From Aptenodytes patagonicus (lineage: Eukaryota; Chordata; Aves; Sphenisciformes; Spheniscidae), in contig NC_134960.1 in assembly GCF_965638725.1 (NCBI RefSeq), positions 23,467,871-23,531,870 on the forward strand: DNA of 64,000 nt, written 5' to 3'. The notes beneath the pieces are model-generated. The model worked only from the letters and a program-made list of their open reading frames with translations, did not search any database and had not been told where the DNA came from. Positions 12,112-22,352 of the stretch are shown piece after piece. The first letter of the stretch is position 1; each line of letters opens with the position of its first letter. A program made the translations under genes and the position numbers.

Positions 12112-14240
12112 ATGGCTGCAACGGGCACTGCCACCTCCTCCTGCCCCATCCCAGGGAGCCACCAGTTCCCCATCCCAGAGGGCTACAGCTCCACGCCGGG
12201 TGGCACCGTCTATTCCACCACGCCAGGGGGTAAGACCCAGCATGGGGATGGGGTTGTCCCTTGAACAGAACGGTAGCCTCAGCCGCTCCATCCCTGCCTA
12301 ATTTAGGCAGCTCCTTTCTGAGTGGGTCCCTTCTTGGACTCTCCATGTTGCAGCTTGGTCCTTGGGGGCACGGGCACCTGCTCTGGGCACCAGATCCAGG
12401 CAGGCCCATGGGGTGGTGGCTTCCCTGGCAGCCCAGAGCTGGAGTGGAAAAGGGAACCCCAAAGCTTTGTAGGAAGATACTGCTAGAAGTTAGGGCCATC
12501 GTTGCCCCGTGGTACCGGGGTGAGCAGGCAGAGGCAGTGCCTGGTGTTTGCACCACTGGGGAGCGGGCTGCCAGCAGTGCCGCTGCGGTGGTGGATGCAG
12601 TGCTGGTCCCTTGGGGGTAGGTCACGCCTGGGCATGGCTGGCTGAAGCTGGGGGAGACACAGGGGGCTAGTGCAAGAAGTCTGCTCCCACCCGAGTTCAC
12701 CAGCCCTGGGGGAAGGTACTGGGTGGCACGGCTCCCTCCAGGGGTACCCTAGGCCTGCCCTCTTGCCCCCCTTCCAACCCCCTGCCAAAGCCCCTGCTTC
12801 AGCTGTCAAGCAGGTCCTTTTCTTTGCTGTCTGTCCTCAGGGTGGGCTGTGCCCCGTCCCTGAGCTGTGCATGTTTCAGTTGAGCCGCAGGTGCCCACCC
12901 TGTGGGCGCTGGCTCCATTGTGCGTCTCCGATAAGCTTATCTGGGGCTGGGGAGCCAGGCCCGGTGCTGGCGGGGCCGCGGCAGGCGCGGGTTGTGTAAC
13001 GTGTTTGTGGTGCTGGGAAGGGCCCGGCCCGCGCAGGAGCTCTGGGCTCGCTGGGCCATGCTCGCTGGCAGAGCCTGGCGGGGAACTGGTGCTTGGCTGC
13101 AGGGACAGCCGGGCAGGGGAAGGGGGGCCTGGACCTGGTGCAGGGCAGCAGACGTGGCACGCAGGCTGGCATGACCTCGGGGATCGCTGGCAGGCGCTTG
13201 GGGCGCGTGGGGAAGCAGCGTGTGCCCCGGGTGGGCACTGCCCTGGGGCTGCACACCCAGCAGGTTGGCACACTGGAGGTTCTCCCATCGAACCCAGCGC
13301 GTTGTCCTCGTGCAGGGCACAGCAGGGTGGCTCGCTGGCTGAGCTGATGGGAACAGGTCCCCGGGTACAGCTCCCCAGGGTGCCAACCGGGGGGCACCCA
13401 GCCTTTGCTGTTTGATAGCTGCAGGGAACCACCCCGAGCCAGCCGCCTCTGGGCAGGGTGCACTGGGGACCTGCCTGCTGCCTGGCCATCAGGCTTGGGC
13501 TGTGTGCCGAGTGCCCCAGGGCTGGCCCTGCCTTCCAGGCAGCACAGGGGTGGCTGCGGTGTCAGCTGCCACGGGGCACCCGTGTCAAGGCTGGGCACCC
13601 GTGTCAAGGCTGGACCCCCTGCGCTGTGCCCTGGCAGAGCTCCAGGAGCCTCAAGGGGAGGAACAATGTGGGGAAGAGCAGGACGGGTGTCACAGTCTGC
13701 CATGTGGGAAGCCCCACAGTGGCTACAGAGCCAGCCGTGTCCCTGAGCCGTGGCCAAGCGCTGGGTCCCACCCTGTGCTCCAGGCTCAGGCTGTGGTGCT
13801 CGGGGATGGGGGCGGCCAGGGGCCGGCAGTGCCTGACAGCCCCCTGCTTTTGGCAGGTACCCGCATCATCTACGACCGCAAGTTCCTGCTGGAGTGCAAG
13901 AATTCACCCGTGGCCAGGACCCCTCCCTGCTGCCTGCCCCAGATCCCCGGTGTCACATCCCTGGCCCAGTCCAGCCTCGTCAAGCTGGAGGAGCTCAAGG
14001 AGCGGAATGAGAGCGAAGAAGCCATGCCAGGTGAGCAGCCCAGGCAGGCAGCACCTGCCTATGCGCTGCCTTGGGGCATGGGGCTCCTGCCTGGCCGCAA
14101 GGGGAGATCCCCACTCAGCCCCAGTTCCAGCTCCTGCCCCCTTTGCCTGCATGTTTCTCCCAAGGTAGGCCCCTCCTAACCCTGGCTCTGTATCCCTCCG
14201 TACACTTGCAGATCAAGACCAGTTTGAGATGGACATCTGA
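12112..14240 (+). CDS. EIF4EBP3: Eukaryotic translation initiation factor 4E-binding protein 3
   Basis: The exons are 12112-12229, 13857-14030 and 14212-14240, all with GT-AG borders, encoding 106 residues (human about 100). 4E-BPs bind the cap-binding factor eIF4E and block eIF4G recruitment until phosphorylated by mTORC1. The canonical eIF4E-binding motif YDRKFLL is at residues 45-51, split from its upstream Thr-Pro-Gly-Gly repeats by intron 1. Two STPGG/TTPGG priming-type sites are at residues 28 and 37. Further Ser-Pro and Thr-Pro sites are at 56 and 61. The C-terminal TOS motif FEMDI is residues 102-106. There is no RAIP motif at the N-terminus, which is normal for 4E-BP3. The start ATG at 12112 is the first in frame and gives the expected CPIP block. 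The gene follows ANKHD1 in the same direction, as in mammals. Confidence 0.97.
12230..13856 (+). other. EIF4EBP3 intron 1
   Basis: This is a very GC-rich 1.6-kb intron with donor gtaaga and acceptor ttggcag. Several long open frames run through it on both strands, as expected at this base composition. A 20-bp direct duplication (unit ending gtcaaggctg) lies at about 13574-13613. Nothing else was recognised. Confidence 0.7.
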
Positions 14241-14355
14241 GTTTCCAGCTCCCCGTCTCCAGGCCATGGCTGGGCCTGTTCCTGGGCCTCGTGGAGGTGC
14301 TGGCACCGTGACCAGCTGGCTGCAGCCCTCTCTGATGCTGGGGATGGACGTGTGA
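13857..14355 (+). other. Alternative reading frame of EIF4EBP3 exons 2-3, open for an ANKHD1-EIF4EBP3 readthrough protein
   Basis: The ANKHD1 exon ending at 9981 stops at a codon boundary, whereas EIF4EBP3 exon 2 is read by 4E-BP3 from its third base. Joining 9981 to 13857 therefore puts exon 2 in a different frame. That frame is open through all 58 codons of exon 2, continues through exon 3 and stops at TGA 14353-14355, adding 105 residues rich in Ser, Pro, Trp and Arg. In mammals the MASK-4E-BP3 readthrough uses exactly this arrangement. That the bird makes the transcript is inferred; the open frame and phases are read directly from the sequence. Confidence 0.6.
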
Positions 14356-14412
14356 CACCTCAGGCTCTAGCACAACTGGCTGGTGCAATTGCCTAGGAGC
14401 TCATGCTTGATC

Positions 14413-14418
14413 AATAAA
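14413..14418 (+). terminator. EIF4EBP3: EIF4EBP3 polyadenylation signal
   Basis: AATAAA lies 173 bases after the stop codon and is followed by a GT-rich segment (ctgtgttgacctggtg). It gives a short 3' UTR. Confidence 0.8.
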
Positions 14419-15300
14419 CACCATGAAACCCCTGTGTTGACCTGGTGCATCTCTGTTGGGGCTCAGCTGCGTCCTTAGGGCCCCGGGGAGGGGAGCTAAG
14501 AGGGGCTGAGCAGCACCGGGAGCCCTTTGAGGGTGCAGAGGATCTCTCCCTCCTGCACCAAGACCCTGCGGGCTGGGGGTGGTGAATGCAAGGCCTCAGG
14601 GTCTGCTCCCAGGCTTGGGGTGCCGCATGCAGCCTCTCCCAGCTGTGGCAGGGGCAGCTGGCGAGGCTGTCCTGCGAGAGCAGGAGGGAGCAGCACAGTG
14701 CAGTTTGCCTGCTGTCCAGGGTAAACGTTAACACCCTGGGCTTACCTGACCTGGTGGGTATCAATAGCACCGTGATGTTTCTCCCTGTCCCCGAGGCCAC
14801 CCAGGTCTCTCGGGTCCCAGACTTGGGTCTGAGCTGTGTCAGGACGGGCAGGAGCCCAGATGGGAGCACGGGCTGTAGCTGCAGCACAAACCCAGGCTGT
14901 GCCAGGCTGCTCTGGGCTGGCAGCAGGTCGGCCTCCCCAGCCAGCCCAGAACTCCTCAGGGGCTGTCTCCTGCAGCAGAGCTGGGCCATGTGCCTGCTGC
15001 TGTGGGTCCCCCCAGTGCCAAAGGCAAGGCCAGAGGGGCCAGGCTTTGCCAACCCCTGCAGCAGGGAAATGCATCGCTGTCCGCTCGACCTGGGTGATGC
15101 TGGGGGTGCTACCAGGGGCATTCCTTCCCTTCACGTCTTGTGGGCTGGGAGCAGCCTGCCCGGGCGAGAGCCCCTTGGCCAAGCCAAGGCTGCCATGGCC
15201 TCGCCCAGCAGTCCCCTCTCCTGCTGCTCCTGTGAGAGAACCACGACCGTCCGGTGCCAGAACCCTGGGGCAGGCTGTGGCCAGGGGCAGGTTAGTGCCG
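14419..15300. other. Short gap between the convergent genes EIF4EBP3 and SRA1
   Basis: The two genes end tail to tail with about 880 bases between their polyadenylation signals. This GC-rich gap contains several long open frames on both strands, none with recognisable homology. No repeat was identified. Confidence 0.6.
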
Positions 15301-15306
15301 TTTATT
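15301..15306 (-). terminator. SRA1: SRA1 polyadenylation signal
   Basis: AATAAA on the minus strand (tttatt on plus) lies about 180 bases after the SRA1 stop codon. Confidence 0.75.
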
Positions 15307-15484
15307 AAACGTCATGTAGTGAATCGCCGCTAAAATGTCACAATGATTAAAATCCCCTTTTCCTGGGTGAGGATTGGGAGGCAGAGGAGGTGCCCAGACC
15401 CCCTCGGGCAGTGGGGGCCCTTCTCCTGCCGGTGGCCCTGGACATGGGCTGCCCTGCTCACAGTCCGCAGCCCCGTCCCTGGCA

Positions 15485-17184
15485 TCAGGGATCCTCCGGG
15501 CCAGGCCCGGCCTGGGCGCTGCCATCTGTCGCCACAGCCGGCTCCGCAGCAGGCAGGCTCCTTGTCTCGGCGATCAGGCGCTTGACGCCCACCAGCCACT
15601 GGCTCACCTCGTTCACGTGGTCCACCATGAGCGAGCGGTGGATCTCGTCAGCCGCATCCCAGCGCTGCTGCTGGAGCTCTGCCAGGAAAGGGGAACCCGT
15701 CAGTGGTGTGGGGTCAGCCTTCCCATGGGTGCCCCCTGCCCGACAGCCTGGCGCTGGCCTGGATGCAGCCCTCCTTGCCCCTCACCTTGCACCAGGAGGC
15801 TCATCCTCTTCCTCACCGGGGCTGACAGCTTCCCCTGAGCCCACGCATCCCCCAGCACTGTCAGCCGCCGCCCAATGTCGTCGCACACTTGTTTCTGGAA
15901 GCAGAGATGAGCTGGAGGGGGGACCCGCCCCCCACCAGCTCTGGGGAGTCCCCGGGGCAGGGGTGGCTCTCCTCGCCCCACGGGCATCCCGGGAACAGGC
16001 AGCCCCTGCCTGGCTGCCCCTCCTGCGCCCCTGCAGTGCGTGGGGCAGAGGCGGAGGAAGGGGCCGGGGCCTCACCTGCACCGTGGGGCGGCAGGCGTCG
16101 AGGGCCTCCCTCAGTGGGGCGAGGACCGCGTCGGCGGGCACGCCGCGTTCCTCCGGGCCACGCTCCTCCAGGCACGCCGCAGCGCTCGGCCTCCCACTCT
16201 CTGCCCGCGGGGCAGGGCTGACCGGCCCGAGGGGGGGCGGCCCCAGCGCTCGGGGGGGCAGCGCTCCGGAGGCAGCAGGGGCGCTGGCCGGGTCTGGAGG
16301 AGCACCTGCAGGGAAAGAGGCACCGGCGCGGAGCCCCATCAGCCCGGCCGCAGCCGCAGGGATGCCGGCCGGGCGCCCGGGGCCGCACGCTTGTCACCCT
16401 CATCGAACAGGCCCAGCAGGAGGGGGGGGGGGGTGTCTCAGGCCCCAGGGCCCCCTGCCCGCGCCGCCCCTCTGCCCGCACAGGGCGGGCGCTGCCGTGC
16501 CGGCATTGCCCGGCCGCTGCACGCCCAGGGCCGGCAGCAAGGGCAGGTGCCGCAGGCTCCGCTCTCCCGCAGCCACCGCGACGGAGCCGGGGGAGCCGGG
16601 CCCAACGCCCAGGCCGGGCTGCCTGCGGGAAGGGGGACCCGGACCGAGGCGAGGCGAGGCCCCTGCGGCGCCACCGGCCCGGGGGCTGCGCTGGGCCCCG
16701 GCTGCCCCGCAGCAGCCCCCGGCTGGGCAGGGGTGAAGCGGGGTGGGCCGGGAGCTTTGCGGGTGCTGACCTGGGGGGGCCCCCGCGGGCGGAGGGGGGG
16801 CCCGGCGGGTGAGCGGGGTTCGCCTGGGACCCCCGGCCTGCGCCTGCAGCCCGTAGGAGAACTGGGGGGGGTCGTTCCAGCCGCGCTCCTGGTTCCCTGC
16901 GGCAGCAAAGGGCACGGTGAGACCCCGTGGGGGACCAAGGGGACCCCCCCCCCCAAAACACCTCCCCCCCCCGCCCTTGGGATACCGCGCCCCTGCGCCA
17001 GGATGGGGCTCCCCCTCCCCAGACACAGCCTTCCCGGCCCGCCCCCCCCCCCCCCCCCCCGCCCCGGGACACGTCCCCCCGGGGCTTCCCCCCCCCCTCC
17101 GCCCCGTCCTCCCTCCCCGCCGGACCGGAAGTTCACCCCCACCGCCCGCGCCCCCTCACCCGGCTTCACGTAGAGCTCCGCCAT
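15485..17184 (-). CDS. SRA1: Steroid receptor RNA activator protein 1 (SRAP)
   Basis: There are five exons on the minus strand: 17184-17160, 16896-16771, 16305-16076, 15894-15786 and 15678-15485. Joined in frame they give 227 residues (human 224-236). The N-terminus MAELYVKPG is diagnostic. Exon 2 has [16 protein letters not shown]. Exons 4-5 carry the C-terminal helical SRA1 domain with [28 protein letters not shown] and [16 protein letters not shown]. The middle (exon 3) is a poorly conserved Pro/Ala-rich linker. In mammals the locus makes both a coactivator RNA for nuclear receptors and this protein. The first ATG is used; a longer N-terminus seen in some human isoforms is not obvious here. 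Exon 1 starts 186 bases downstream of the APBB3 stop. Introns hold long C runs (about 16945-16972 and 17041-17061) that are prone to assembly error. Confidence 0.95.
16306..16770 (-). other. SRA1 intron 2
   Basis: This is a GC-rich intron between exons 2 and 3, with donor gtcagc and acceptor ttccctgcag on the minus strand. It contains a G run near 16421-16433. Apparent open frames across it on both strands reflect base composition. Confidence 0.7.
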
Positions 17185-17370
17185 CCCGCCACGTCACGCC
17201 CGGCCCCGCCCCTTCCGTCCGGCGGGGCGGGGCGGGGCGGGGCTGGAAGGGGCGGGGCTCCCCGTGAGCCCGCCCCGCCGGGGAGGCGGGGGACGGGGCG
17301 GGGGACGGGGGACGGGAACGGGGCCTCCGGCCCCGTTCCCGTCCCCCGTCCCCCGCCCCGTCCCGTCCCC
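17185..17370 (-). promoter_or_regulatory. SRA1 promoter squeezed against the APBB3 3' end
   Basis: Only 186 bases separate the APBB3 stop codon from the SRA1 start. They hold at least five GC boxes (repeated ggggcgggg units at about 17221-17260) and, close to the SRA1 ATG, a CRE/ATF half site TGACGT on the minus strand (17191-17196). There is no TATA box. This is a CpG-island promoter overlapping the 3' UTR of the upstream gene. Confidence 0.65.
17290..17364. repeat. 36-bp perfect GC-rich inverted repeat (hairpin) right after the APBB3 stop codon
   Basis: The arms 17290-17325 and 17329-17364 are exact reverse complements with a 3-base loop. The arms are G runs broken by AC and C on one side and the mirror C runs on the other, so the element can form a long hairpin or, on the plus strand, a quadruplex. 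It begins 7 bases after the APBB3 stop in transcript direction and lies about 105 bases upstream of the SRA1 ATG. No AATAAA for APBB3 was found between the genes. Confidence 0.8.
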
Positions 17371-20300
17371 CTATGGGGTGTGGAGGAGGGCTCGCCTGAG
17401 GCGGAAGGCCTCCAGGAAGGAGAAGAGGCCCCGCTTGCGGGCACCGGCCCCCGCCGCCCCTCCGCTGCCCCCGCTCGCCTTGGCCGCCCCGCTGGCGGCG
17501 TCCCCCGAGGCCGCCGGCCCGGCCCGGCCCCGGCGTGCGGCAGCCTTCGCCTTAGCCCCCGGTGCAGCGGCCACCAGGCACTTCTGGTACTGCACCTGCG
17601 GGGAGACGAGGGACGGAGCGTGGCCGTGGGGTGGGGGAACGACGGGGCGTCCCCGGGGGGGGGGGGGGGGGGGGGGGGTGACGCGCGACGTGGCATCGCC
17701 CGTGGGGTCAGAGACATCACGGTGTGGCTGTGGGGTCAGGCACCAGGGGACATCGCTGCGGGGTTGGACGCAACACGGCATCACCGTGGGGTCGGCCGCA
17801 ACGTGGCTGTGGCCACGGGGTCACACACAGCACGGCATCGCCGTGGGGTCAGGGGCAACGTGGCGTGGACATGGGGTGGGGCACAACGCGGCATCACGGT
17901 GGGGCTGGACACAACCCAGCACGGCATGGCCGTGGGTTGGACACGGCACCGTGGGGTCAACTCCCTCCTGCCCCTGCTGCCCTCCCCAGGGTTGGGCGTC
18001 CCACCCAGGCCCCCCCGCTTTGCCCTCCCCCGTCCCCAGCCCTTGCCTCCTCCCCCCGGGTGTCCCCGGAGGGCTGGGAGGACTGGGGGATGCCCCACTC
18101 CCGCTCACCATGCAGGCTGCCTGCACCGCCTCCGAGATGGTGCTGGCGTCGGGCTCACACCAGAAGGCCGCGCACTGGAAGCGTCGCCCCGTGTCCACGA
18201 TGAGTGCGAAGGTGTGGGCGTCCCGGCCCACCCCCAGGAAGGTCACGTACCGCACCTGGCACTCCCAGATGTGTGCTGCCTCCTCGTCCTCCTGCGGGGA
18301 CCCTGTGGGCCCATCCACCCCTGGCCACACCCCAGGCAGCCCTGCCACCCCTGCCAGGTCCCCTCTGCTGGGGGGCCGGGCCCCCCATGGCGGTTGCCTG
18401 TCCCACCCCGGCGGCAGCAGGGTGCCCGCTTCGGCCGGAGCCCCCCGTCCCCCTCCCCACCTGCACGGGGTGCACCCTCATGGCCGTGTCGGATACGCGG
18501 ATGAGGGAGGGCGTCCACCGCTCCCGCCCGGGGCCCCTTGTCAGCTTCTCGATGGCCTCGTTCAGCACATCCATCCCTGGGGAGCAGGTGACCCCATCCC
18601 ATCGGCCCCTGCCCCAGCTGCGGGCACGGTGCAGGCAGGGTGCTGCCAGCCGGCCCCACAGGCAGGGACCGCCCAGCGCTGGGGCACGGCTGCTCAGCCG
18701 CCGCAGGGTGGGGGGTTCTCGGGCATCGCCCAGCGGTGGTGGGGCCAGCGGCGCTTACCCATGGCCCTGGGCACAGGCAGGCTGCCAATGTACAACGCCT
18801 CGTAGGTCTGCATCGACTGCCTCACCGCTTCCAGAATATCCACTGCCAGGACAGGAGAGGTGGGGGTGACCCCCCGTGTCCTCCCCGTGTTCCCCCCCAT
18901 CCCCAAGGACCCTGGGGACACAGTCAGGCAGGCCAAAGGGCTCCGGCCGCTGGGCATCCCGCTGCCCGAGGGCAGACTGTGGGCTGGGGGAGCAGCCGGC
19001 AGCGTGGCAGGGTCGGTACCTTGCAGTGGCAGGTCCTCGGTGGAGACGGGCTCCAGCGTGGCGGCGCGTGGCAGCCCACTGCTTGCTGCAGCTCGCTCAG
19101 CCACGATCTGCAAGAGACGGGAGTCCCGGTGCCTCCCCTCACCCCCGAGACACCTGGGCCATGCCCACACCAGCCGGGGCCCCCGCATCCCACCTTGGAG
19201 CACATCTCGTGCAGGGCCTTGGCGATGCCCTTGGCAGGCACGTTGCAGTGGAAGACGTGACACTTGAGGACGCAGGTGTCCTTGTCACTGGCCACGAAGG
19301 CGAAGTCTCTGCAAGGCCACGAGCAAGCCAGTGAGACCCTGGTAGAGGCAGCCCCCCCATCCCCCTGCTGCCCCCTGGACCCATGCCCCCTTACCTGTCC
19401 CTGCAGCCATAGCAGCAGTCAGGGAGGGAGCAGAAGGGACAGGTTACTGCTGGGGTGCCTTCCCCTCCCAGCGGGCAGAGCCGCCCCCCAGCCCCGGCTC
19501 TGCCCCAGCCCCCGGCACCTGCCGTTGTTGCAGCCAACGCCCCAGACGCGGATGTTGAGGATGGGCTGGCAGTGGATGAGGCTGCGGTCAAGGGGGTCCA
19601 CCAGGCTCATGGTGTCCTTCTTCAGGATCATCACCAGGTCCTGGCCTGCAGAAGGTCAGCGGCTCCCTCAGCCTGGCAGACAGCCTGGGCATCCCCAGTA
19701 CCCAGCCCATGTGTAGGGACACCCCCGTCCCCCCAGCCTACTCAGACCCAAGAGTGGGGACAGCCAGACAGCCCTGCCCCACCCCTCCCCAGCCCTCCGC
19801 AGGTACCATTCCCGTGTGTGGGGACGGCCCACCCAGGGGCCACCCTGGCACTGTCCCCAAAGGGACAGCCCTGTCAGACCCACCTGCCCCACACTTGGGA
19901 CCACCACATGGACGCCCTGTGTGGAGAGAGTTGACTCTGCCACTGGCACTGCTCCCTGCCCCACCCTAGGCACGGTCCCCATCGGTGGGGACTGCCAGCC
20001 TCAGCAGCAGTGGCCCCGGGGTGGGACCCTGCCTGGCAGCACCTTCCCAGGCTCTCACCTCGCCCCTGTTCTCCGCAGAGCCCTGGCCCTTGCTGTTGGA
20101 GAGCTGCTGGATGCAGTTGTTGACGGCGATGCTGCTCTTGCCAGGTGCCAGGTCCTCCTCAGGGATCTCCACCCAGCCCAGCGAGCGCACAGCAAAGCAC
20201 TGAGCAGAGGCACATGGGGCTTCAGTGCCCGGCCAGCACAGCCACCCCCGTCCCGCACCCCTTGCTGTGCCAGCATGGTCACCCCTGCTCTTGCTCCTAT

Positions 20301-22352
20301 CCCTGTCCCTGCCAGCTGCAGCCTGTCCCTTCCTCTGCCAGCCCCAGCCCACGATGCCGCAGTGAAGCCCCGGGATGCGGTACCTTGGAGCCGGGCTCTG
20401 CGCTGTGCTGGAAGTCATCTCCGTGCCAGGGCAGCGAAGTCCTGTGGAGGGACAGGGCGGTGAGGGCATGGCTCCCACTCGGCAGCACGGACCTGGGGCA
20501 CGCAGGGAAGCACCAGGAAGCCCTGGCACCGGCAGACCTCCATGCCACCAGCTGGGAAACATCCCATGGAGGTGACCAGCGTGGTCCTGTTGGCTCCAGC
20601 GTGTGGGGCTGCTCTGGTGGGGGGCACCAGGGCCAGCACCCAGGCACCGGGGCCCAGCACCGAGCGGTGGTCAAGGGTCAATGGTGCCCCACAAGCCAGC
20701 AGAGAGCGTGGGCAGCCCTACCTCCGGGACAGCGAAGCCATGGGGCTGGGAATGGGCCTGTCCTTTGCCGAGTGCTTCGCTGTGAGGGCCTGGCAGTCCT
20801 GGGAGAGAAGAGGAAAGGGGTGAGGGCAGCAAGAGAGGCTGTCACGAGGCACCAGGTAGGAGCCTTCCAGGATAGCAGCGCCTCAGCTTCTGGGTATCTC
20901 ATGTAGCCAGGATGGAGCCAACATGGGGCCTGCTGGAGCCTTTCAAGGGGCTTAACCCTGGCCAGGAACAGGCTGAGCAGGACTTTGGCCTGCTCCAAGG
21001 GGAGGCTGGACCAGCGATTCCCAGCGGGCCCTTCAGCAGGCTCCTGCCAAGGGGTGGGATCCAACGCCAGCCCTCACTGCCCTGCCCACATCCCCTACCA
21101 TTCCCTGGAGTGTCTCCTCTCCATCAGCCTCCGGGCGCCCTCCTGGGCCGGTGGTGTGTGCAGGGTGCTGCCACTGCGTCGTGCCGGTTGGCACATGCCA
21201 ATAGTAGGTGCCCAGAGAGTCACGGATTTTCCTCCAGCCTGGGGGGAGGTCGGGGTCTGTCTCCAGGCTCTGGTCGCTCCAGAGGTTGTCTGTGCAGAGG
21301 AAGAGTGTGAGGCAAGTCGGGGGGGAGGTCCCCCAGCTGCAGGGCACCTTGAGAAGCGAGCAGCTTCACCCAGCAGCGAAAGGGTCCTGCGGTGGCCTCT
21401 GGGTGCATGGCTGGGCACATGGCCCAGGAGAGAAGCATGGCGAGGGAAGGCTTGGTGTGATGCCAGAGAGGCTGCAGTAGTGGTGGACCCCAGGCAAGCG
21501 ATCAGTGCAGACAGCTGCCTCATTGGCGCCCGGAGGGATGGGGTGACCCTGGCAGGGGCACAGAGAGTACAGGCAGCCTAGGCCTGCCAGGGAAGGCACC
21601 CTGCAGGGGTGCCCAGGCAGGGCCCGGGGCTGCCAGCACAGAGCTCCCCCCGCCAGCATGCGGTCCCCAGCCCTCTGCCAACACCCCAGGATGTCCGAGA
21701 CCGGCTTCTTCCCTGCTTGGCCAGGGAAAGGGGTTGGGGACAGACCCCTGGGGTCTGGGAGGAGGAAAGCGCCCTTGGAGGGTTGCAGCTAGGAGGGGTA
21801 GATTAACCCCCTCCTCCCTGCACCGCAGGCCCTGGAGAGGTCACGGAAATGAGCCCGTGGTGCAGCAGAGCAGCGAGCTCTGCTCCTGGGAATGCAGTCC
21901 AAAATCCGCAGGGCTCGGCGCACCCCTCGTGGGTGCTCATCCCCCGGGGCCGTGCTGCCGGCGGGCCGGGCGCTGTGCAGCGGTCCACCGCTCCGCCGCC
22001 CGCGCCCCGCGGGACCCCCGACCCGCGGGAGGGTGGGGACGGGGGGCTGGGGGTGCCCCCCGCGACCTTGGGAGGGGCGGGGAGGCGGCGCGGGCCGTGC
22101 CGGGCGCCCCCAGCACAGGCCGCCGCGGGCCCGTTCAGCACCGCGGACAGCGCCGGGGCGCGGCCGCCGCTCCAGCCCGCGGGCACCGGCCCCGGCAGCG
22201 GCCCGGCCCCGGCCCCGGCCCCGGCCCCGACCCGCACCGGCCCCGGCCCCCGGCCCCCGGCCCCGGCCCCCGGAGCGCGGCCCCGCCCGCCGGCGCCGCT
22301 GACCGTCGCAGTTGACGAGGACGATGGCCAGCATGTAGTCCTTGCCCAGCAT
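17371..22352 (-). CDS. APBB3: Amyloid beta precursor protein binding family B member 3 (FE65-like 2)
   Basis: There are twelve minus-strand exons: 22352-22304, 21289-21099, 20798-20722, 20441-20384, 20199-20059, 19640-19519, 19308-19194, 19107-19020, 18842-18759, 18576-18461, 18291-18109 and 17595-17371. They join in frame to 482 residues (human 486). The N-terminus is [19 protein letters not shown] domain spans about residues 28-60 with both signature tryptophans (W35, W56). The first PTB domain starts at [20 protein letters not shown] (about residue 126) and includes [12 protein letters not shown] and the LVMILKKD strand. The second PTB domain covers about residues 270-425 and includes [16 protein letters not shown]. 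The C-terminus is [19 protein letters not shown]. In mammals this adaptor binds the cytoplasmic tails of APP and LDL-receptor relatives. The start is the only in-frame ATG with homology. Confidence 0.96.
17655..17960. repeat. Poly-G tract and minisatellite in the last APBB3 intron
   Basis: A run of about 24 G (17655-17678) is followed by 7 or more degenerate units of roughly 30-45 bases, each containing a core like CACGGCATCACCGTGGGGTC, extending to about 17960. It lies within intron 11 of APBB3 (17596-18108). The length of the G run should be treated as uncertain in any assembly. Confidence 0.75.
19641..20058 (-). other. APBB3 intron 5 with a tandem acceptor
   Basis: The donor is gtgaga after 20059. 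Two acceptor AGs lie five bases apart (exon start at 19645 or 19640). Only the second keeps the reading frame; the first reaches a TGA after four codons. I saw no repeats inside. Confidence 0.65.
21290..22303 (-). other. APBB3 intron 1
   Basis: This is a 1-kb intron, moderately GC-rich in its 3' half and extremely GC-rich near exon 1. It contains the GGGGCC repeat listed separately. No other gene was recognised. Confidence 0.7.

Noticed and set aside
12806-13757. Long minus-strand frames inside EIF4EBP3 intron 1
   Set aside because: Low-complexity composition, overlapping one another in different frames, no homology and no promoter or splice support.
15390-16736. 448-codon plus-strand open frame across SRA1
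   Set aside because: It is antisense to well-supported SRA1 exons and made of Gly/Pro/Ala/Arg-rich sequence. At this GC content stop codons are rare in every frame, so length alone is not evidence.
16927-18805. Two plus-strand open frames of over 500 codons each across SRA1 and APBB3
   Set aside because: They lie antisense to confirmed APBB3 exons, pass through the minisatellite and G run, and have no recognisable domain.
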